From Opitutia bacterium (GTDB lineage: Bacteria > Verrucomicrobiota > Verrucomicrobiia > Opitutales > UBA953), in the NCBI GenBank assembly GCA_947378905.1, contig CANCLV010000001.1, positions 9,745 to 73,744 on the forward strand: a stretch of 64,000 bases of DNA, in the 5' to 3' direction. Positions within the stretch are counted from its first letter, which is position 1; the number at the start of each line of letters is the position of its first letter. Made by a program: the position numbers and the translations under genes. The notes under the pieces are model-generated. The model had not been told where the DNA came from. It saw only the letters and a program-made list of their open reading frames with translations, and did not search any database. Below, piece by piece: positions 23,132 to 32,836 of the stretch.

Positions 23132-24481
23132 GTGGGCTCGGTGGTTAATCCAACTTCCAGTGAATTAAGCAATCCGCTGCAGGCTGCAGAAAGAGCTTCG
23201 GCAGGCGTAGGCTATCTTTCACTCTCGTTTCAGGTCTCCGAACTAGATCCTTTGGCTGTATTAGAGACGCTGAATGTAACAGGTCCACGTAGTTATTTCG
23301 AAAACCCCTCCCTGCATCAAGCTCATGCATCGGGACCGCCCCTAGTTGAGTGGAAAGGTCGCGGTAAGAATCGGTTTAGTGATGCGGATCTTTGGTTAAG
23401 AAAACTCAATTTGAGTATTCAAGCTATTGGCCCACTGCCACGTGTTATCGCAAGTTTCCCCTTTTATCCTGGTGATGATAAAAACGATTTAGATTCACAC
23501 TTATTTCTACCCACTTGGCAGGTTGTGACAGATAGTGGTGTGACTACGATTACACTTTGTGCAAAGGCGGCACCAGGCTGTGCTGATAAGTTATTAAAAC
23601 AAGCCGAGCAGTTTCGCGGTTTCACTTATCAGGCCAATCCCCTGCCCATCCCTCAACGTCCCGCGACGGTTTTAAGTGAAGTGGGTGGTGCGTGGTTCCC
23701 TTCGGCGGTAAAACGTGCGACTGAACTGATTAAGGAAGGGGCCTTTGAAAAGATTGTATTAACTCGGGCATTCGATTGGCGAAAACCCGAAAACTTTAAT
23801 GTATTCGGTACATTACATCGCCTCCGTAGAGCCAATCCCAACTGTAATATTTTCCTTATTAACGAAGCTGAGGCTTCACTTGTCGGTGCTTCTCCTGAGA
23901 CTTTGATTGCATTATCGGAATCTAATCTAAAGACCGAGGCTGTGGCGGGCACTACCCGTCGAGGTGACTCAGCGTCCGAAGATGCAAGCCTAGCGAAAGC
24001 ACTCTTAGCGAGTGATAAAGATCAGCGCGAGCATTCGGCGGTAACAGCTTCGATTTTACGCCGGCTTAAAATGGTAGGTGTGGTCGGTGCTGCTGCCCAT
24101 CTTCCAGAATTATTGCGCTTAGGTAATGTAATGCACATCCGTACGCCAGTCATAGGCAAGTTATCCGCGGACCGTACTTTCTTAGAGGTGGCTGGTGAAT
24201 TGCATCCGACGCCAGCGGTGGGCGGCAAGCCGCGCGATTTAGCACTTCCCTTCATACCTGGATTCGAACCGCACTTGCGTGGACTTTATACGGGAGCTGT
24301 GGGTTGGATTCAGTCCGACGGTAAAAAAGGAAATCTGTATGTCGCGCTACGTTGTGCGCGTATTTTAGGCAACACGGCACGCGTTTATGCAGGTGCAGGT
24401 ATTGTGGCGGGATCGGACCCAACACTGGAAAGCGTCGAAACGGAAATGAAATTAAAGACTATTTTAGATTCACTGATTTAA
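23132..24481 (+). CDS. menF: Isochorismate synthase (MenF/EntC type)
   Basis: Converts chorismate to isochorismate, the first step towards menaquinone (or a catecholate siderophore). The chorismate-binding fold is clear in the C-terminal half: FEKIVLTRAFDW, AVAGTTRRGDSASED, ELHPTPAVGGKPRD, LRGLYTGAVGW and the ending AGAGIVAGSDPTLESVETE. The lysine and glutamates typical of isochorismate synthases rather than anthranilate synthase are present, by eye. It starts at GTG 23132, 27 bases after metG, and 449 residues is normal. A respiratory quinone role fits best because no siderophore genes are nearby. Confidence 0.87.
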   Translation: MGSVVNPTSSELSNPLQAAERASAGVGYLSLSFQVSELDPLAVLETLNVTGPRSYFENPSLHQAHASGPPLVEWKGRGKNRFSDADLWLRKLNLSIQAIGPLPRVIASFPFYPGDDKNDLDSHLFLPTWQVVTDSGVTTITLCAKAAPGCADKLLKQAEQFRGFTYQANPLPIPQRPATVLSEVGGAWFPSAVKRATELIKEGAFEKIVLTRAFDWRKPENFNVFGTLHRLRRANPNCNIFLINEAEASLVGASPETLIALSESNLKTEAVAGTTRRGDSASEDASLAKALLASDKDQREHSAVTASILRRLKMVGVVGAAAHLPELLRLGNVMHIRTPVIGKLSADRTFLEVAGELHPTPAVGGKPRDLALPFIPGFEPHLRGLYTGAVGWIQSDGKKGNLYVALRCARILGNTARVYAGAGIVAGSDPTLESVETEMKLKTILDSLI

Positions 24482-24919
24482 ATGAAAATCGTTGTGCAAC
24501 GAGTGCTCTCGGCCTCCGTTTCGATTGACCATAAAATCGTTTCAGAAATTAAAAAAGGTTATCTATTACTGGTCGGCGTAGGTCCTGGCGATACGACTGA
24601 TGATGTGCAAAGACTCGTAAGCTCCGTTTTGAAAATGAGAATATTTCCTGATACTGAAGGTAAGATGCAGTATTCTATTGGCGAGATTCACGGAGAAATT
24701 TTGGTGGTGAGTCAATTTACGCTCCTGGCTAATTTCGCAAAAGGTAATCGACCCTCTTTCCATGATGCGGCGAAGCCTGAGGTGGCTAAACCATTATTTG
24801 AAGCTTTCGTAGAAGGCCTTAGACTGCAATTAGGACCGAAGATTTCGACCGGAGTTTTTGGTGCGGATATGCAAGTTTCACTCTGCAACGACGGGCCTGT
24901 GACAATTATTCTGGAATAA
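24482..24919 (+). CDS. dtd: D-aminoacyl-tRNA deacylase
   Basis: DTD removes D-amino acids (and glycine from tRNA-Ala) wrongly attached to tRNA. The 145-residue protein has both family signatures: SQFTLLANFAKGNRPSF (about 78-94) and the chirality-checking C-terminal NDGPVT (136-141). It begins immediately after the menF stop codon, without a ribosome-binding sequence. Partnership with metG in one run suits a translation-quality theme. Confidence 0.95.
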   Translation: MKIVVQRVLSASVSIDHKIVSEIKKGYLLLVGVGPGDTTDDVQRLVSSVLKMRIFPDTEGKMQYSIGEIHGEILVVSQFTLLANFAKGNRPSFHDAAKPEVAKPLFEAFVEGLRLQLGPKISTGVFGADMQVSLCNDGPVTIILE

Positions 24920-24971
24920 TTAGTTTGGAATTTCTTTGCTAGTTAGGTTTTTTTATTAAAGTTAAATAGGT

Positions 24972-25730
24972 ATGCTTTCTGTCAGAATTATACCCTGTCT
25001 CGATGTCCATGATGGACGTGTCGTGAAAGGTATTAAATTCCAAGAGTTACGCGACGCAGGTGATCCCGTTGCGGTCGCCGCGGCTTATGAAGCACAGGGT
25101 GCAGACGAATTAGTTTTTCTCGATATTACAGCTTCAAGTGATGGCCGTAAGACCATGGTCGATGTGGTTGAACGTACGGCCGACCAAGTTTTCATGCCAT
25201 TAACTGTGGGTGGAGGTTTACGCACCATCGAAGATATCCGAACCATGCTTAATGCAGGTGCTGATAAGGTATCATTAAATACCTCGGCTGTTCAGAATCC
25301 CGAATTGATACTACAAGCGTCAAAGAAATTTGGTAGTCAGTGTATCGTAGTTGCCATCGACGCAAAACGTGTGGGTAAAGATCGCTGGGAAGTTTTCACA
25401 CACGGTGGCAGAAATTCTACGGGCATGGATGTACTAACTTGGGCGAAAAAAATTCAAGATTATGGTGCTGGTGAAATTTTGCTAACCAGCATGGATGCCG
25501 ACGGTACGGCTGCGGGATATGATATTCCCCTTTGCCTGCGTGTGGCTGAAATGGTTGAATTGCCTGTGATTGCCTCAGGTGGTGCTGGTAAATTAGAACA
25601 CTTGGCAGACGTGGTTAAAAATGGTCGTGCGAGTGCTGTCTTGGCAGCCAGTATTTTCCACTTTGGTACCTACACCGTTCGCCAGGCTAAAGAATATTTA
25701 AAGTCACAGGGCTTACCTGTACGACTTTAA
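24972..25730 (+). CDS. hisF: Imidazole glycerol phosphate synthase subunit HisF
   Basis: The cyclase half of IGP synthase, which with HisH makes imidazole glycerol phosphate and AICAR in histidine synthesis. A (beta/alpha)8 barrel of 252 residues with the catalytic aspartates in [14 protein letters not shown] and [10 protein letters not shown], and phosphate loops [10 protein letters not shown] and [10 protein letters not shown]. hisH is not adjacent, and hisC lies at 31.7 kb, so his genes are scattered. Its TTAA end is shared with the stop codon of the convergent CNNM gene. Confidence 0.96.
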   Translation: MLSVRIIPCLDVHDGRVVKGIKFQELRDAGDPVAVAAAYEAQGADELVFLDITASSDGRKTMVDVVERTADQVFMPLTVGGGLRTIEDIRTMLNAGADKVSLNTSAVQNPELILQASKKFGSQCIVVAIDAKRVGKDRWEVFTHGGRNSTGMDVLTWAKKIQDYGAGEILLTSMDADGTAAGYDIPLCLRVAEMVELPVIASGGAGKLEHLADVVKNGRASAVLAASIFHFGTYTVRQAKEYLKSQGLPVRL

Positions 25731-27031
25731 TTCTTAAGTTTAGGCATCACTAGTACTTTGTCTAAACGATGGCCGTCCATGTCCATCACTTCGAAGATGT
25801 GGCCTAAGCACTCTACGCGATCACCTTCGACGGGAATCCGTCCAAGTTTGCGCATAATAAATCCAGAGATGGTGGTAAATCTACGCGAGCCCTCATCGGT
25901 GAATTTTCCTTTTATTCCAGTAGCTTCTCTAAAGTCATCGAGTGAAACAATCGCATCGATAATCCAACTTCCATCATCGCGTTTGCGGACTGGTTTATTT
26001 TGGGCGATAGCAGCACCCTCGTTGGGCAGTTCGCCCATTACCGATTCCAGTACGTCATTTAAAGTAACGACTCCGCGTACTTGCCCGAACTCATCTACAA
26101 CGAGTGTTAAATGAATCTTATCTTTTCTGAAACGAGCAAGGAGTTGAGTGCCCGTAATGCTAAGGTTCACGGTAGGAGCCTCGGTCAGAAGATCTTTAAT
26201 TTCAGCAGTACCAACTAATGATAAATTAGCCCATAAACGTTTGACGGAAACGACACCTAGAGGTCGGTCTGCCGATTCACGGAAAACAGGAAACCAGGTG
26301 TGACCGGAGGCTACGATTTTACGCCAATTGATTTCTTCGGGATCATTTAAATTCAACCAGACAACTCGGCTACTGGGTGTCATCAACTGTTCGGCTGTGA
26401 TTAAATCGAGAGACAGTGCGCCGTGTACCATTCGATGTTCTGAGGCATGGAGTACGCCTGAAGCCATACCTTGGTCGACCATCATACGTAACTCATCTTC
26501 GGATACGTTATCTTCCTGAGTGCGGCGACGTCCAAACATGAGCAGCACTAAATCGGCGCAACCACTTAAAAGTATTACCAAGGGCGACGCTAACGTTGCG
26601 ACCCATGCCATCGGCCGTGCCAATGCCGACGCAATCGATTCAGGTTTAATTAACGCTAAACGTTTCGGTACGATTTCCGCAAAGACAACCGTGATTGCAC
26701 CAATCATGAATGAGACGAGACCTTCAGCTAGGACCTGGCTGTGTTCACTTCCCCACTTCCAAGATAATTGGGATAACCATGGACTTAACTTTTCGGCAAG
26801 AGGATGACCTCCGTATATGGCAGCGATGATTCCTCCGAAGGTCATACCAATCTGAACCGTTGAAAGGAATTTATTTGGATCTGTAATTAAGCTCAGCGCT
26901 TTCTGGGCGCCGGAATCTCCGTTTTCAGCTAATTTTGCGAGACGTCTACGGTTAGATGACACCAATGCCATTTCTGCCATTACGAAAAAAGCCGTAATTA
27001 GTACGCAAATGCCGATGAGAATGTATTCCAC
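25727..27031 (-). CDS. CNNM/CorC-type membrane protein with CBS domains
   Basis: A hemolysin-C-like putative divalent-cation (magnesium/cobalt) transporter or efflux regulator. Residues about 1-190 hold the CNNM transmembrane domain ([51 protein letters not shown]). A CBS pair follows (about 205-335; [32 protein letters not shown]), then a CorC/HlyC domain (about 350-430; [19 protein letters not shown]). The start is GTG at 27031. It is single-gene, divergent from nadB. Confidence 0.9.
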   Translation of the reverse strand: MEYILIGICVLITAFFVMAEMALVSSNRRRLAKLAENGDSGAQKALSLITDPNKFLSTVQIGMTFGGIIAAIYGGHPLAEKLSPWLSQLSWKWGSEHSQVLAEGLVSFMIGAITVVFAEIVPKRLALIKPESIASALARPMAWVATLASPLVILLSGCADLVLLMFGRRRTQEDNVSEDELRMMVDQGMASGVLHASEHRMVHGALSLDLITAEQLMTPSSRVVWLNLNDPEEINWRKIVASGHTWFPVFRESADRPLGVVSVKRLWANLSLVGTAEIKDLLTEAPTVNLSITGTQLLARFRKDKIHLTLVVDEFGQVRGVVTLNDVLESVMGELPNEGAAIAQNKPVRKRDDGSWIIDAIVSLDDFREATGIKGKFTDEGSRRFTTISGFIMRKLGRIPVEGDRVECLGHIFEVMDMDGHRLDKVLVMPKLKN

Positions 27032-27111
27032 AAGGTCGATTAAATGAAGATTGTCGCCATTTCGTCAAATCTCGCTTGTTGCTAGCCCAGTAAACCGTAG
27101 ATTTTCAACGA

Positions 27112-28722
27112 ATGGCCAAGCAATTCGACGCAATTATTATTGGGAGTGGCATTGGGGGGCTTAGTTTTGCCCTCAATTTAGCCCGCTATGGCCGTTCAGT
27201 TGCTGTTGTTACCAAGAAGACTAGCAGTGAATCTAACACCAATTGGGCTCAAGGTGGCATTGCTTGTGTGACCGACAAAACGGATGACTTCACGAGTCAC
27301 GTCAATGACACGCTCACCGCTGGCGATGGCTTGTGCGAGCTGAATGCTGTGAAGCATATTATCGAGTCGGGACCTGCTCGTGTTGCCGAATTGATTGAGT
27401 GGGGAGTGAAATTTGAAAACGGTGCCGATGGAAATCCAGATTTAGGTCGTGAAGGTGGACATTCCAAAAGACGAATACTTCATGCACGCGACATGACTGG
27501 CCGTGCCATTGAGTCTGCCCTCATTCGTGCCGTAAATTTACAAAAGAATATCACTATTCTCGAACACCATTTAGCGATTGATTTAATCACTCTATCTAAA
27601 ATTCAAAACTCTGGCGTGAATACCGTGGAAGATCGAGTTGTCGGAGTTCACGTTTTAAATACCAAGCAAAGTAAGGTAGAAACTTTATCGGCTACTGTTG
27701 TAGTTTTGGCAACGGGCGGCATCGGTCAGGTTTATCAGTTCACTACAAATCCTGATATCGCAACCGGCGATGGTATTGCGATGGCCTATCGTGCAGGAGC
27801 TGAAATAAGAGACATGGAGATGGTGCAATTCCACCCTACGGCCTTAAAATCTTCGGATGGTAGCCGTGCCTTGATTTCAGAGGCGGTGCGTGGTGAAGGC
27901 GCGATTCTAAGGGACATGAATGGTCGTGCGTTCATGAAGGATTTTCATCCGTTGGGCGATTTGGCCCCACGCGACGTGGTCGCTCGTGCGATCGACTCAG
28001 TCATGAAACGCGATGGAGCCCCTCACGTACTACTCGACATTACTAAAGTTGCCCAAGGACACTTGGCTGAACGTTTCCCACATATTTACTCTACCTGCCT
28101 CAAGGCTGGTTTCGATTTAACAAAAGATTATATTCCTGTGGTTCCTGCAGCTCACTATTTATGTGGCGGAGTTACCACAGATTTAAGTGGTCGTACCACC
28201 CTGCCTGGGCTTTACGCGGTTGGTGAAGTCGCGAGCACGGGCCTGCACGGCGCTAATCGTTTAGCTTCTAATTCTCTCTTGGAAGCGGTGGTGCTATCAT
28301 ACGATGGGGCTGCGGCCGCTGATAATGAAATTAAAAACCAAGTGATTGGTAATTTTGTTCTACCAGCATGGGTAGACGGTGCATTAGGGGATCCAGATGA
28401 ACGCGTAGTTCTAACGCACAACTGGGATGAACTTCGTCGAACCATGTGGGATTACGTCGGAATTGTTCGTTCAACTAAGCGACTGAAACGCGCACAAACA
28501 CGTATCCGTACACTGAGCGAAGAAGTTCGTGAATACTATTGGAACTTCAAGGTGGAGCCTCGTTTACTTGAATTACGTAATTTAATTCAAGTTGCTGAAT
28601 TGATTATTGATTGTGCGTTGCAGCGGCATGAAAGCAGAGGCCTGCATTACACCTTAGATTTTCCAACGCAAAGTAAGTCGATTGTGCACTCGATGGTACG
28701 TCGAAATTTAAATCAAAAATGA
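27112..28722 (+). CDS. nadB: L-aspartate oxidase
   Basis: Oxidises L-aspartate to iminoaspartate, the first step of de novo NAD synthesis, with FAD. FAD-binding loop GSGIGGLSFALNLAR at residues 11-25, then TNWAQGGIACV, HARDMTGRAIES, RDMEMVQFHPTAL and LHGANRLASNSLLEAVV. The 536-residue length matches NadB rather than succinate dehydrogenase flavoprotein. The last four bases overlap the start of panE (ATGA). Confidence 0.94.
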   Translation: MAKQFDAIIIGSGIGGLSFALNLARYGRSVAVVTKKTSSESNTNWAQGGIACVTDKTDDFTSHVNDTLTAGDGLCELNAVKHIIESGPARVAELIEWGVKFENGADGNPDLGREGGHSKRRILHARDMTGRAIESALIRAVNLQKNITILEHHLAIDLITLSKIQNSGVNTVEDRVVGVHVLNTKQSKVETLSATVVVLATGGIGQVYQFTTNPDIATGDGIAMAYRAGAEIRDMEMVQFHPTALKSSDGSRALISEAVRGEGAILRDMNGRAFMKDFHPLGDLAPRDVVARAIDSVMKRDGAPHVLLDITKVAQGHLAERFPHIYSTCLKAGFDLTKDYIPVVPAAHYLCGGVTTDLSGRTTLPGLYAVGEVASTGLHGANRLASNSLLEAVVLSYDGAAAADNEIKNQVIGNFVLPAWVDGALGDPDERVVLTHNWDELRRTMWDYVGIVRSTKRLKRAQTRIRTLSEEVREYYWNFKVEPRLLELRNLIQVAELIIDCALQRHESRGLHYTLDFPTQSKSIVHSMVRRNLNQK

Positions 28723-29642
28723 AAATCACAATCGTCGGAGCTGGAGCCGTAGGAGGATGGTATGGCGGGCTGTTAGCTCAACAAGGTCACGAGGTTTATT
28801 TTGTGACCCGACGTGATTGTGAAATCATTAATCAGCAAGGCTTGTGCATGCGTGACGCCAAGGGAGACAAAATTGTTAAGATTAAGAAAGCCTACCCTGA
28901 CTGTGGTTCAATCGGAGTTTGTGATTTAATTGTGATTGCTGCCAAATCGACTGCCAATCTCACTCTGCCTGATTTTATTAAAACTTTGATCGGGCAAAAT
29001 ACTGTCCTGCTCACACTACAAAATGGCATGGGAAATTGTGAGACATTTGCCTCGGTAATTGCAGTCGAGAGAATCGTCGCTGGTCTTTGTTTCGTTTGCA
29101 TTAATCGAATCGGCCCCGGTATTGTTAAAAATACTCATTCAGGTTATGTTCGCATGGCTTCAGCCTTCGGTCCGCCAACTGAGTCAGTTAAGCAGTGCGT
29201 CCAATTATTTTCTGATGCTGGTGTCGATTGTCAGTCTGAACAATCGCTCGACGTCGTGTTATGGAAAAAACTTTGCTGGAATATTCCTTTTAATGGCCTG
29301 TCTATCGCTGGCGGAGGAATAACCACAGACAAAATCATGTCTAATGTCTTACTGCGCGAACGTGCCGTAGAACTGATGAAAGAAGTACAGGCTGCTGCAG
29401 CGGCATGTGGAGCTCCCTTCAAAGATGAACATATTGAACGGCAGATAAAAGTGACTGCTGGAATGGGTGCATACCGACCCTCTAGCTTGATTGATTACCT
29501 AGAGGGACGAGAGGTGGAAGTTGCAGGCCTGTGGGGTGAGCCACTTCGACGGGGTCTGGCGGCAGGCGTAAGTATGCCGAAACTATCTCAACTGAAGATT
29601 GAGATAGAACAAAAGCTACAGGCTCGTGATCGACTTACTTAG
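28719..29642 (+). CDS. panE: Ketopantoate reductase (2-dehydropantoate 2-reductase)
   Basis: NADPH-dependent reduction of ketopantoate to pantoate in pantothenate/CoA synthesis. N-terminal Rossmann loop IVGAGAVGGWYGGLLA, the segment LTLQNGMGNCE, and the catalytic lysine in LWKKLCWNIPFNGL are typical of PanE. The length is 307 residues. It is translationally coupled to nadB and overlaps the convergent lipoprotein gene by eight bases. panD is at 44.3 kb. Some PanE homologues act on other 2-keto acids, so substrate is inferred. Confidence 0.88.
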   Translation: MKITIVGAGAVGGWYGGLLAQQGHEVYFVTRRDCEIINQQGLCMRDAKGDKIVKIKKAYPDCGSIGVCDLIVIAAKSTANLTLPDFIKTLIGQNTVLLTLQNGMGNCETFASVIAVERIVAGLCFVCINRIGPGIVKNTHSGYVRMASAFGPPTESVKQCVQLFSDAGVDCQSEQSLDVVLWKKLCWNIPFNGLSIAGGGITTDKIMSNVLLRERAVELMKEVQAAAAACGAPFKDEHIERQIKVTAGMGAYRPSSLIDYLEGREVEVAGLWGEPLRRGLAAGVSMPKLSQLKIEIEQKLQARDRLT

Positions 29643-30099
29643 CGGGTGCAGCGGCAACAGGCAGACGGGACAAGACATTATCAACGGCCGTCGCTGTTTT
29701 GGCTACGCTCCAGAAACTAATTGGCACGCCTGAACCTGAATCACCTGAGAACACTTTTTGTCCCTGTTTATTGAAAAGGCTCATTGAAAGTGAGATTGAA
29801 ACCTCATCTTTGCGCATACTGTTATTACTGTTCGAAATATGCCAAGTGCTGCGGAGTGTCGCATCTGCATCGGCTTTGGAATTAGCTACGGTGTATCCTC
29901 GGCTTCTTAGCTCGCCTTCAGCCGTTTCAATTACAGTGGAGTTGAATTGAACAACGTTGGATGAATCCGACGTCTGTGGAGCTTCGACGTAGACTTTGGT
30001 AAAGTTAATCGATTTTTGGGTTCTTGAGCTGGAGCTGCATCCAATAATAGACACAGCAATTAAAACTAAAGCCAGGGGGGTAAACCGTGTGAAGTGCAT
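29635..30099 (-). CDS. Small uncharacterised lipoprotein
   Basis: A 154-residue protein with a lipoprotein signal (MHFTRFTPLALVLIAVSIIGC, Cys21 lipidated). The mature part has a Ser/Asn-rich start, an alpha-beta region (VIETAEGELRSRGYTVAN) and strands typical of small envelope lipoproteins (VSISLSMSLFNKQGQKVFSGD). Aspartate is not at +2 (Ser), so outer-membrane placement is likely under the E. coli rule. No known family recognised. It is divergent from the HAD-DciA gene with an inverted repeat between them. Confidence 0.8.
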   Translation of the reverse strand: MHFTRFTPLALVLIAVSIIGCSSSSRTQKSINFTKVYVEAPQTSDSSNVVQFNSTVIETAEGELRSRGYTVANSKADADATLRSTWHISNSNNSMRKDEVSISLSMSLFNKQGQKVFSGDSGSGVPISFWSVAKTATAVDNVLSRLPVAAAPAK

Positions 30100-30162
30100 A
30101 AGATGTGTATGACTGAGGCTGGAAATTTAACAAGCCGAGAGATAGGGTCAATTCATACAAAT

Positions 30163-30188
30163 ATTCGATATTGCTCAAAATATTGAAT
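30163..30188. repeat. Inverted repeat between the lipoprotein and HAD-DciA genes
   Basis: Arms ATTCGATATT (30163-30172) and AATATTGAAT (30179-30188) match at 9 of 10 positions around GCTCAA. It lies in the 119-base space between two divergent starts. A shared operator is plausible; no T-tract is present. The AT-rich stretch 30189-30210 right of it could hold the -10 box of the + strand gene. Confidence 0.4.
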
Positions 30189-30218
30189 AAAAACATATAA
30201 AAACATCTTTAGAGAGAT

Positions 30219-31274
30219 ATGCGTGCCTTAAAAGCCATTACACTAGATTTAGTAGGGACTATACTTACGCCCTACCCATCGGTGGGTGCGGTGTATGCCG
30301 AGGTCGCGCAAAAATGCGGAGTCACTATTTCAGCAAAGACAATGAATGATCGATTCCCGGCGGCTTTCAAAAGCGTTTCACCAAAACTTAAACCGGAAGT
30401 GTTTTGGAAAGAAGTCGTCGTACGAACTTTTGGTGAAGACTTACCCTATGAGAAACGTGATGATGTTGCTGAGAGATGCTGGACGGCTTTTGCATCAGCT
30501 AAATCATGGCAGCTGACTCCAGGGTCGATTAGTACGCTGACTGCACTGAGATTTTTAGGATTAAAGGTATGTGTCCTTTCGAATGCTGACGTAAGAATGC
30601 ACAAGATTTTGAAAGAACTTGATCTCTTCAAATTCTTAGACGGTGTATTTTTAGCGGATGAAATTGGCTATCGTAAGCCAGACGCACGCGCATTCCAACA
30701 TGTTGCACGCACTCTACAGGTGCCATTGAATCAATTAGCCCACATTGGAGATAATCCAGATGAAGACGGCAGCGGTGCACGTGATGCAGGCGTCCTCGGT
30801 ATCGTAGTCGGTGGCCGTCATGCACCTGAAAACTGCCTACGCGCTGAAAAGTTAGAAGAAATTCCTTATGTGGTTCGTGCCGTTTTAACTGAAGGTAAGA
30901 AGAAAGGTCGCTTTTCTCGAAATGTTATAAATCTATTGGCGAACTTGCGCGGACTACCGGAAGACAGAAGTCGATCCACGCTACGCGATAGTGTCTCCAT
31001 TGACGATGCGGTGACGCAGGCATTTCGTAAGTTGCGACTCGATAAGCCAGTGCCAGAGGATGCCATCATTGCTTCATGGAATAAATTATTGCCGCTAAAG
31101 CTTTCCCGACGATGCGCTCCATTAAAAGTCATCGAAGACGGACGACTAATTATTCAATGTGAAAGTGCTGTTATAAAATCCGAAGCCAGATTCTTCGAAA
31201 AAAGTTTATTACAAAAAATCCGGGAGCTGCCTGGATGTCGCCAGGTCAAAGCAATCTCTTGGGTTACGGCTTAG
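30219..31274 (+). CDS. Fusion of a HAD hydrolase and a DciA-like (DUF721) domain
   Basis: A 351-residue two-domain protein. Residues 1 to about 225 are a HAD hydrolase of the DREG-2-like kind: Asp10 in LDLVGTILTPYPSVG, VLSNAD (motif II), RKPDARAF (motif III lysine) and HIGDNPDEDGSGARDAG (motif IV). Position +2 of motif I is Val, not Asp, as in that subgroup, so the phosphatase general acid may be missing. After a basic linker, residues about 262-351 match DUF721/DciA (DAVTQAFRKLRLDKPVPEDAIIASW; IQCESAVIKSEARFFEKSLL). DciA is the ancestral loader of the replicative helicase DnaB. The join is within one uninterrupted frame. Confidence 0.85.
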   Translation: MRALKAITLDLVGTILTPYPSVGAVYAEVAQKCGVTISAKTMNDRFPAAFKSVSPKLKPEVFWKEVVVRTFGEDLPYEKRDDVAERCWTAFASAKSWQLTPGSISTLTALRFLGLKVCVLSNADVRMHKILKELDLFKFLDGVFLADEIGYRKPDARAFQHVARTLQVPLNQLAHIGDNPDEDGSGARDAGVLGIVVGGRHAPENCLRAEKLEEIPYVVRAVLTEGKKKGRFSRNVINLLANLRGLPEDRSRSTLRDSVSIDDAVTQAFRKLRLDKPVPEDAIIASWNKLLPLKLSRRCAPLKVIEDGRLIIQCESAVIKSEARFFEKSLLQKIRELPGCRQVKAISWVTA

Positions 31275-31668
31275 TGGGTTTCTCTTTGGGTTCGAACGGT
31301 TTTAAAAACGCATCTTTAAAATCGTATATGTTTACGAAGTCCTCAATTTGATCTTCGGCCGAACGTCCAAAAAGCCCAGTATCTATGATGTTAAATACGA
31401 TATTACCAACATCCACACTCTTCTTGATGCCCCAATTGTTTAATAAGGCATAAGAAAGTGGACCATAAGTTTCTAAAGTGTGTAAGCGGAATCCTTCTAG
31501 GAGTTGTTTGCCTGTTACGTGACGATTAGTTTTCTTGCTACCCTTCTTTTCTTCGCCGTGAACTTGTTTTTGAGCGGCATCTAATGCCATTCTTACTAAG
31601 TGATAAGACTGTGGGCTGTAGCGTGGGTCTTTTTCGTGACAGAGTTTAATCGCTTCTTCAAAATTCAT
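31264..31668 (-). CDS. Minf_1886 family protein
   Basis: A 134-residue cytoplasmic protein of the Minf_1886 family, found mainly in Verrucomicrobiota and related phyla, function unknown. The start at ATG 31668 (MNFEEAIKLCHEKDPRY) is chosen over an earlier in-frame codon because it matches the family and sits one base after the hisC stop. Visible pattern: DPRYSPQSYHLVRMALDAAQ, then TGKQLLEGFR, FGPLS-like YGPLSYALLNNWG and VGNIVFNIID. Its end overlaps the HAD-DciA gene tail-to-tail by 11 bases. Confidence 0.88.
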   Translation of the reverse strand: MNFEEAIKLCHEKDPRYSPQSYHLVRMALDAAQKQVHGEEKKGSKKTNRHVTGKQLLEGFRLHTLETYGPLSYALLNNWGIKKSVDVGNIVFNIIDTGLFGRSAEDQIEDFVNIYDFKDAFLKPFEPKEKPTKP

Positions 31669-31669
31669 A

Positions 31670-32758
31670 TTAAAGTTTTTTGAGCTCATCCAGCAGGCGA
31701 GCATTTTGGGCTTCGGTACCAATCGTGAGTCGAAGCCATCCAGTCATACCATAACCCTTAAGGGGTCGGACAATGACGCCCACTTTTTGTAATTGGATGA
31801 ATGCATCTTCTGCATTGGGAATTTGAGCAGCCAAGAAGTTTGCTTTGCCGTCGATATATTTAAAGCCCAAGGCCTTGAGCCCCTGACCTAATTGAGCGAT
31901 GCCTGCTGCGTTGATCTTCTTACTTTTAGCTAAGAATTCTTGGTCATCTAAAGCGGCTTCGGCGGCGGCAAGGGCAGGCAAATTAACATTGAAAGGTTGA
32001 CGTACACGGTTGAGAAGTCCGCAAACTTCGCTGGAACCCATGAGGTAGCCCACACGTAGTCCGGCCAAGCCATACGCCTTTGAGAAAGTGCGAGTAACAA
32101 CAACTTTACGTCCTGCTTTGATGAGTTCGCGCAAGTCCGCTGATGAATCTAAATACTCGGTGTAAGCTTCATCTAGGCAAAAGATTACATGATCCGGTAA
32201 TGACTTTGCTAATTCAATAATGTCTTGTGGGTTATCTGTTCCACCGGTGGGATTATTGGGACTAGCTAAAAATAGAATACGTGTCTTGTCGGTGACCGCG
32301 GCACGCATGGCTTTTAAGTCGTGACAGAAATTGGGCATGGGCACTTCGACAGGTGTAGCCCCTTGCATGAGTGTTGCTAATTTATAGACGATGAAAGCTT
32401 GTGACCCGAAAATAACTTCGTTGCCTGGGCGCAGGAAAGCTTGAGCCAAAAGAATCATGACTTCGTTGGAACCATTACCGATCACAAATTGATTCGGTTG
32501 CATGGACCAAACCTTGGCTAATTTTTCGCGCAAAAATGTAGAACCACCATCAGGATAAAGGTGAGCGGACTCTAAAGCTTTTTTGGCGGCGGCCAGTCCC
32601 AGTGGCGAAGGGCCTAATGGGTTCTCATTGGAAGCCAGTTTAATGACAGAACTAGGATCGAGGCCGAACTCACGAGCCACCACTTCAATAGGACGCCCTG
32701 CCTCATAGACTGGCTGAGAGAGCACCGGTTGATTGGCCAATTCGGAATAGGTCGGCAT
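31670..32758 (-). CDS. hisC: Histidinol-phosphate aminotransferase
   Basis: PLP enzyme of histidine synthesis converting imidazole acetol phosphate to histidinol phosphate. Class II aminotransferase features: KLASNENPLGPSP near the N-terminus, CLDEAYTEY, and the PLP lysine in RTFSKAYGLAGLRVGY. I prefer ATG 32758 (MPTYSELANQPV, 362 residues); ATG 32788 would add ten residues. Neither has a ribosome-binding sequence. It is transcribed with the Minf_1886 gene. Confidence 0.93.
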   Translation of the reverse strand: MPTYSELANQPVLSQPVYEAGRPIEVVAREFGLDPSSVIKLASNENPLGPSPLGLAAAKKALESAHLYPDGGSTFLREKLAKVWSMQPNQFVIGNGSNEVMILLAQAFLRPGNEVIFGSQAFIVYKLATLMQGATPVEVPMPNFCHDLKAMRAAVTDKTRILFLASPNNPTGGTDNPQDIIELAKSLPDHVIFCLDEAYTEYLDSSADLRELIKAGRKVVVTRTFSKAYGLAGLRVGYLMGSSEVCGLLNRVRQPFNVNLPALAAAEAALDDQEFLAKSKKINAAGIAQLGQGLKALGFKYIDGKANFLAAQIPNAEDAFIQLQKVGVIVRPLKGYGMTGWLRLTIGTEAQNARLLDELKKL

Positions 32759-32836
32759 AAAGTTTAATACCAAACTATACTTCGACATTTTGCAAGCGTC
32801 GGAACGCCCTCCCCGCTTGCCTAAATCAGTTTATTT

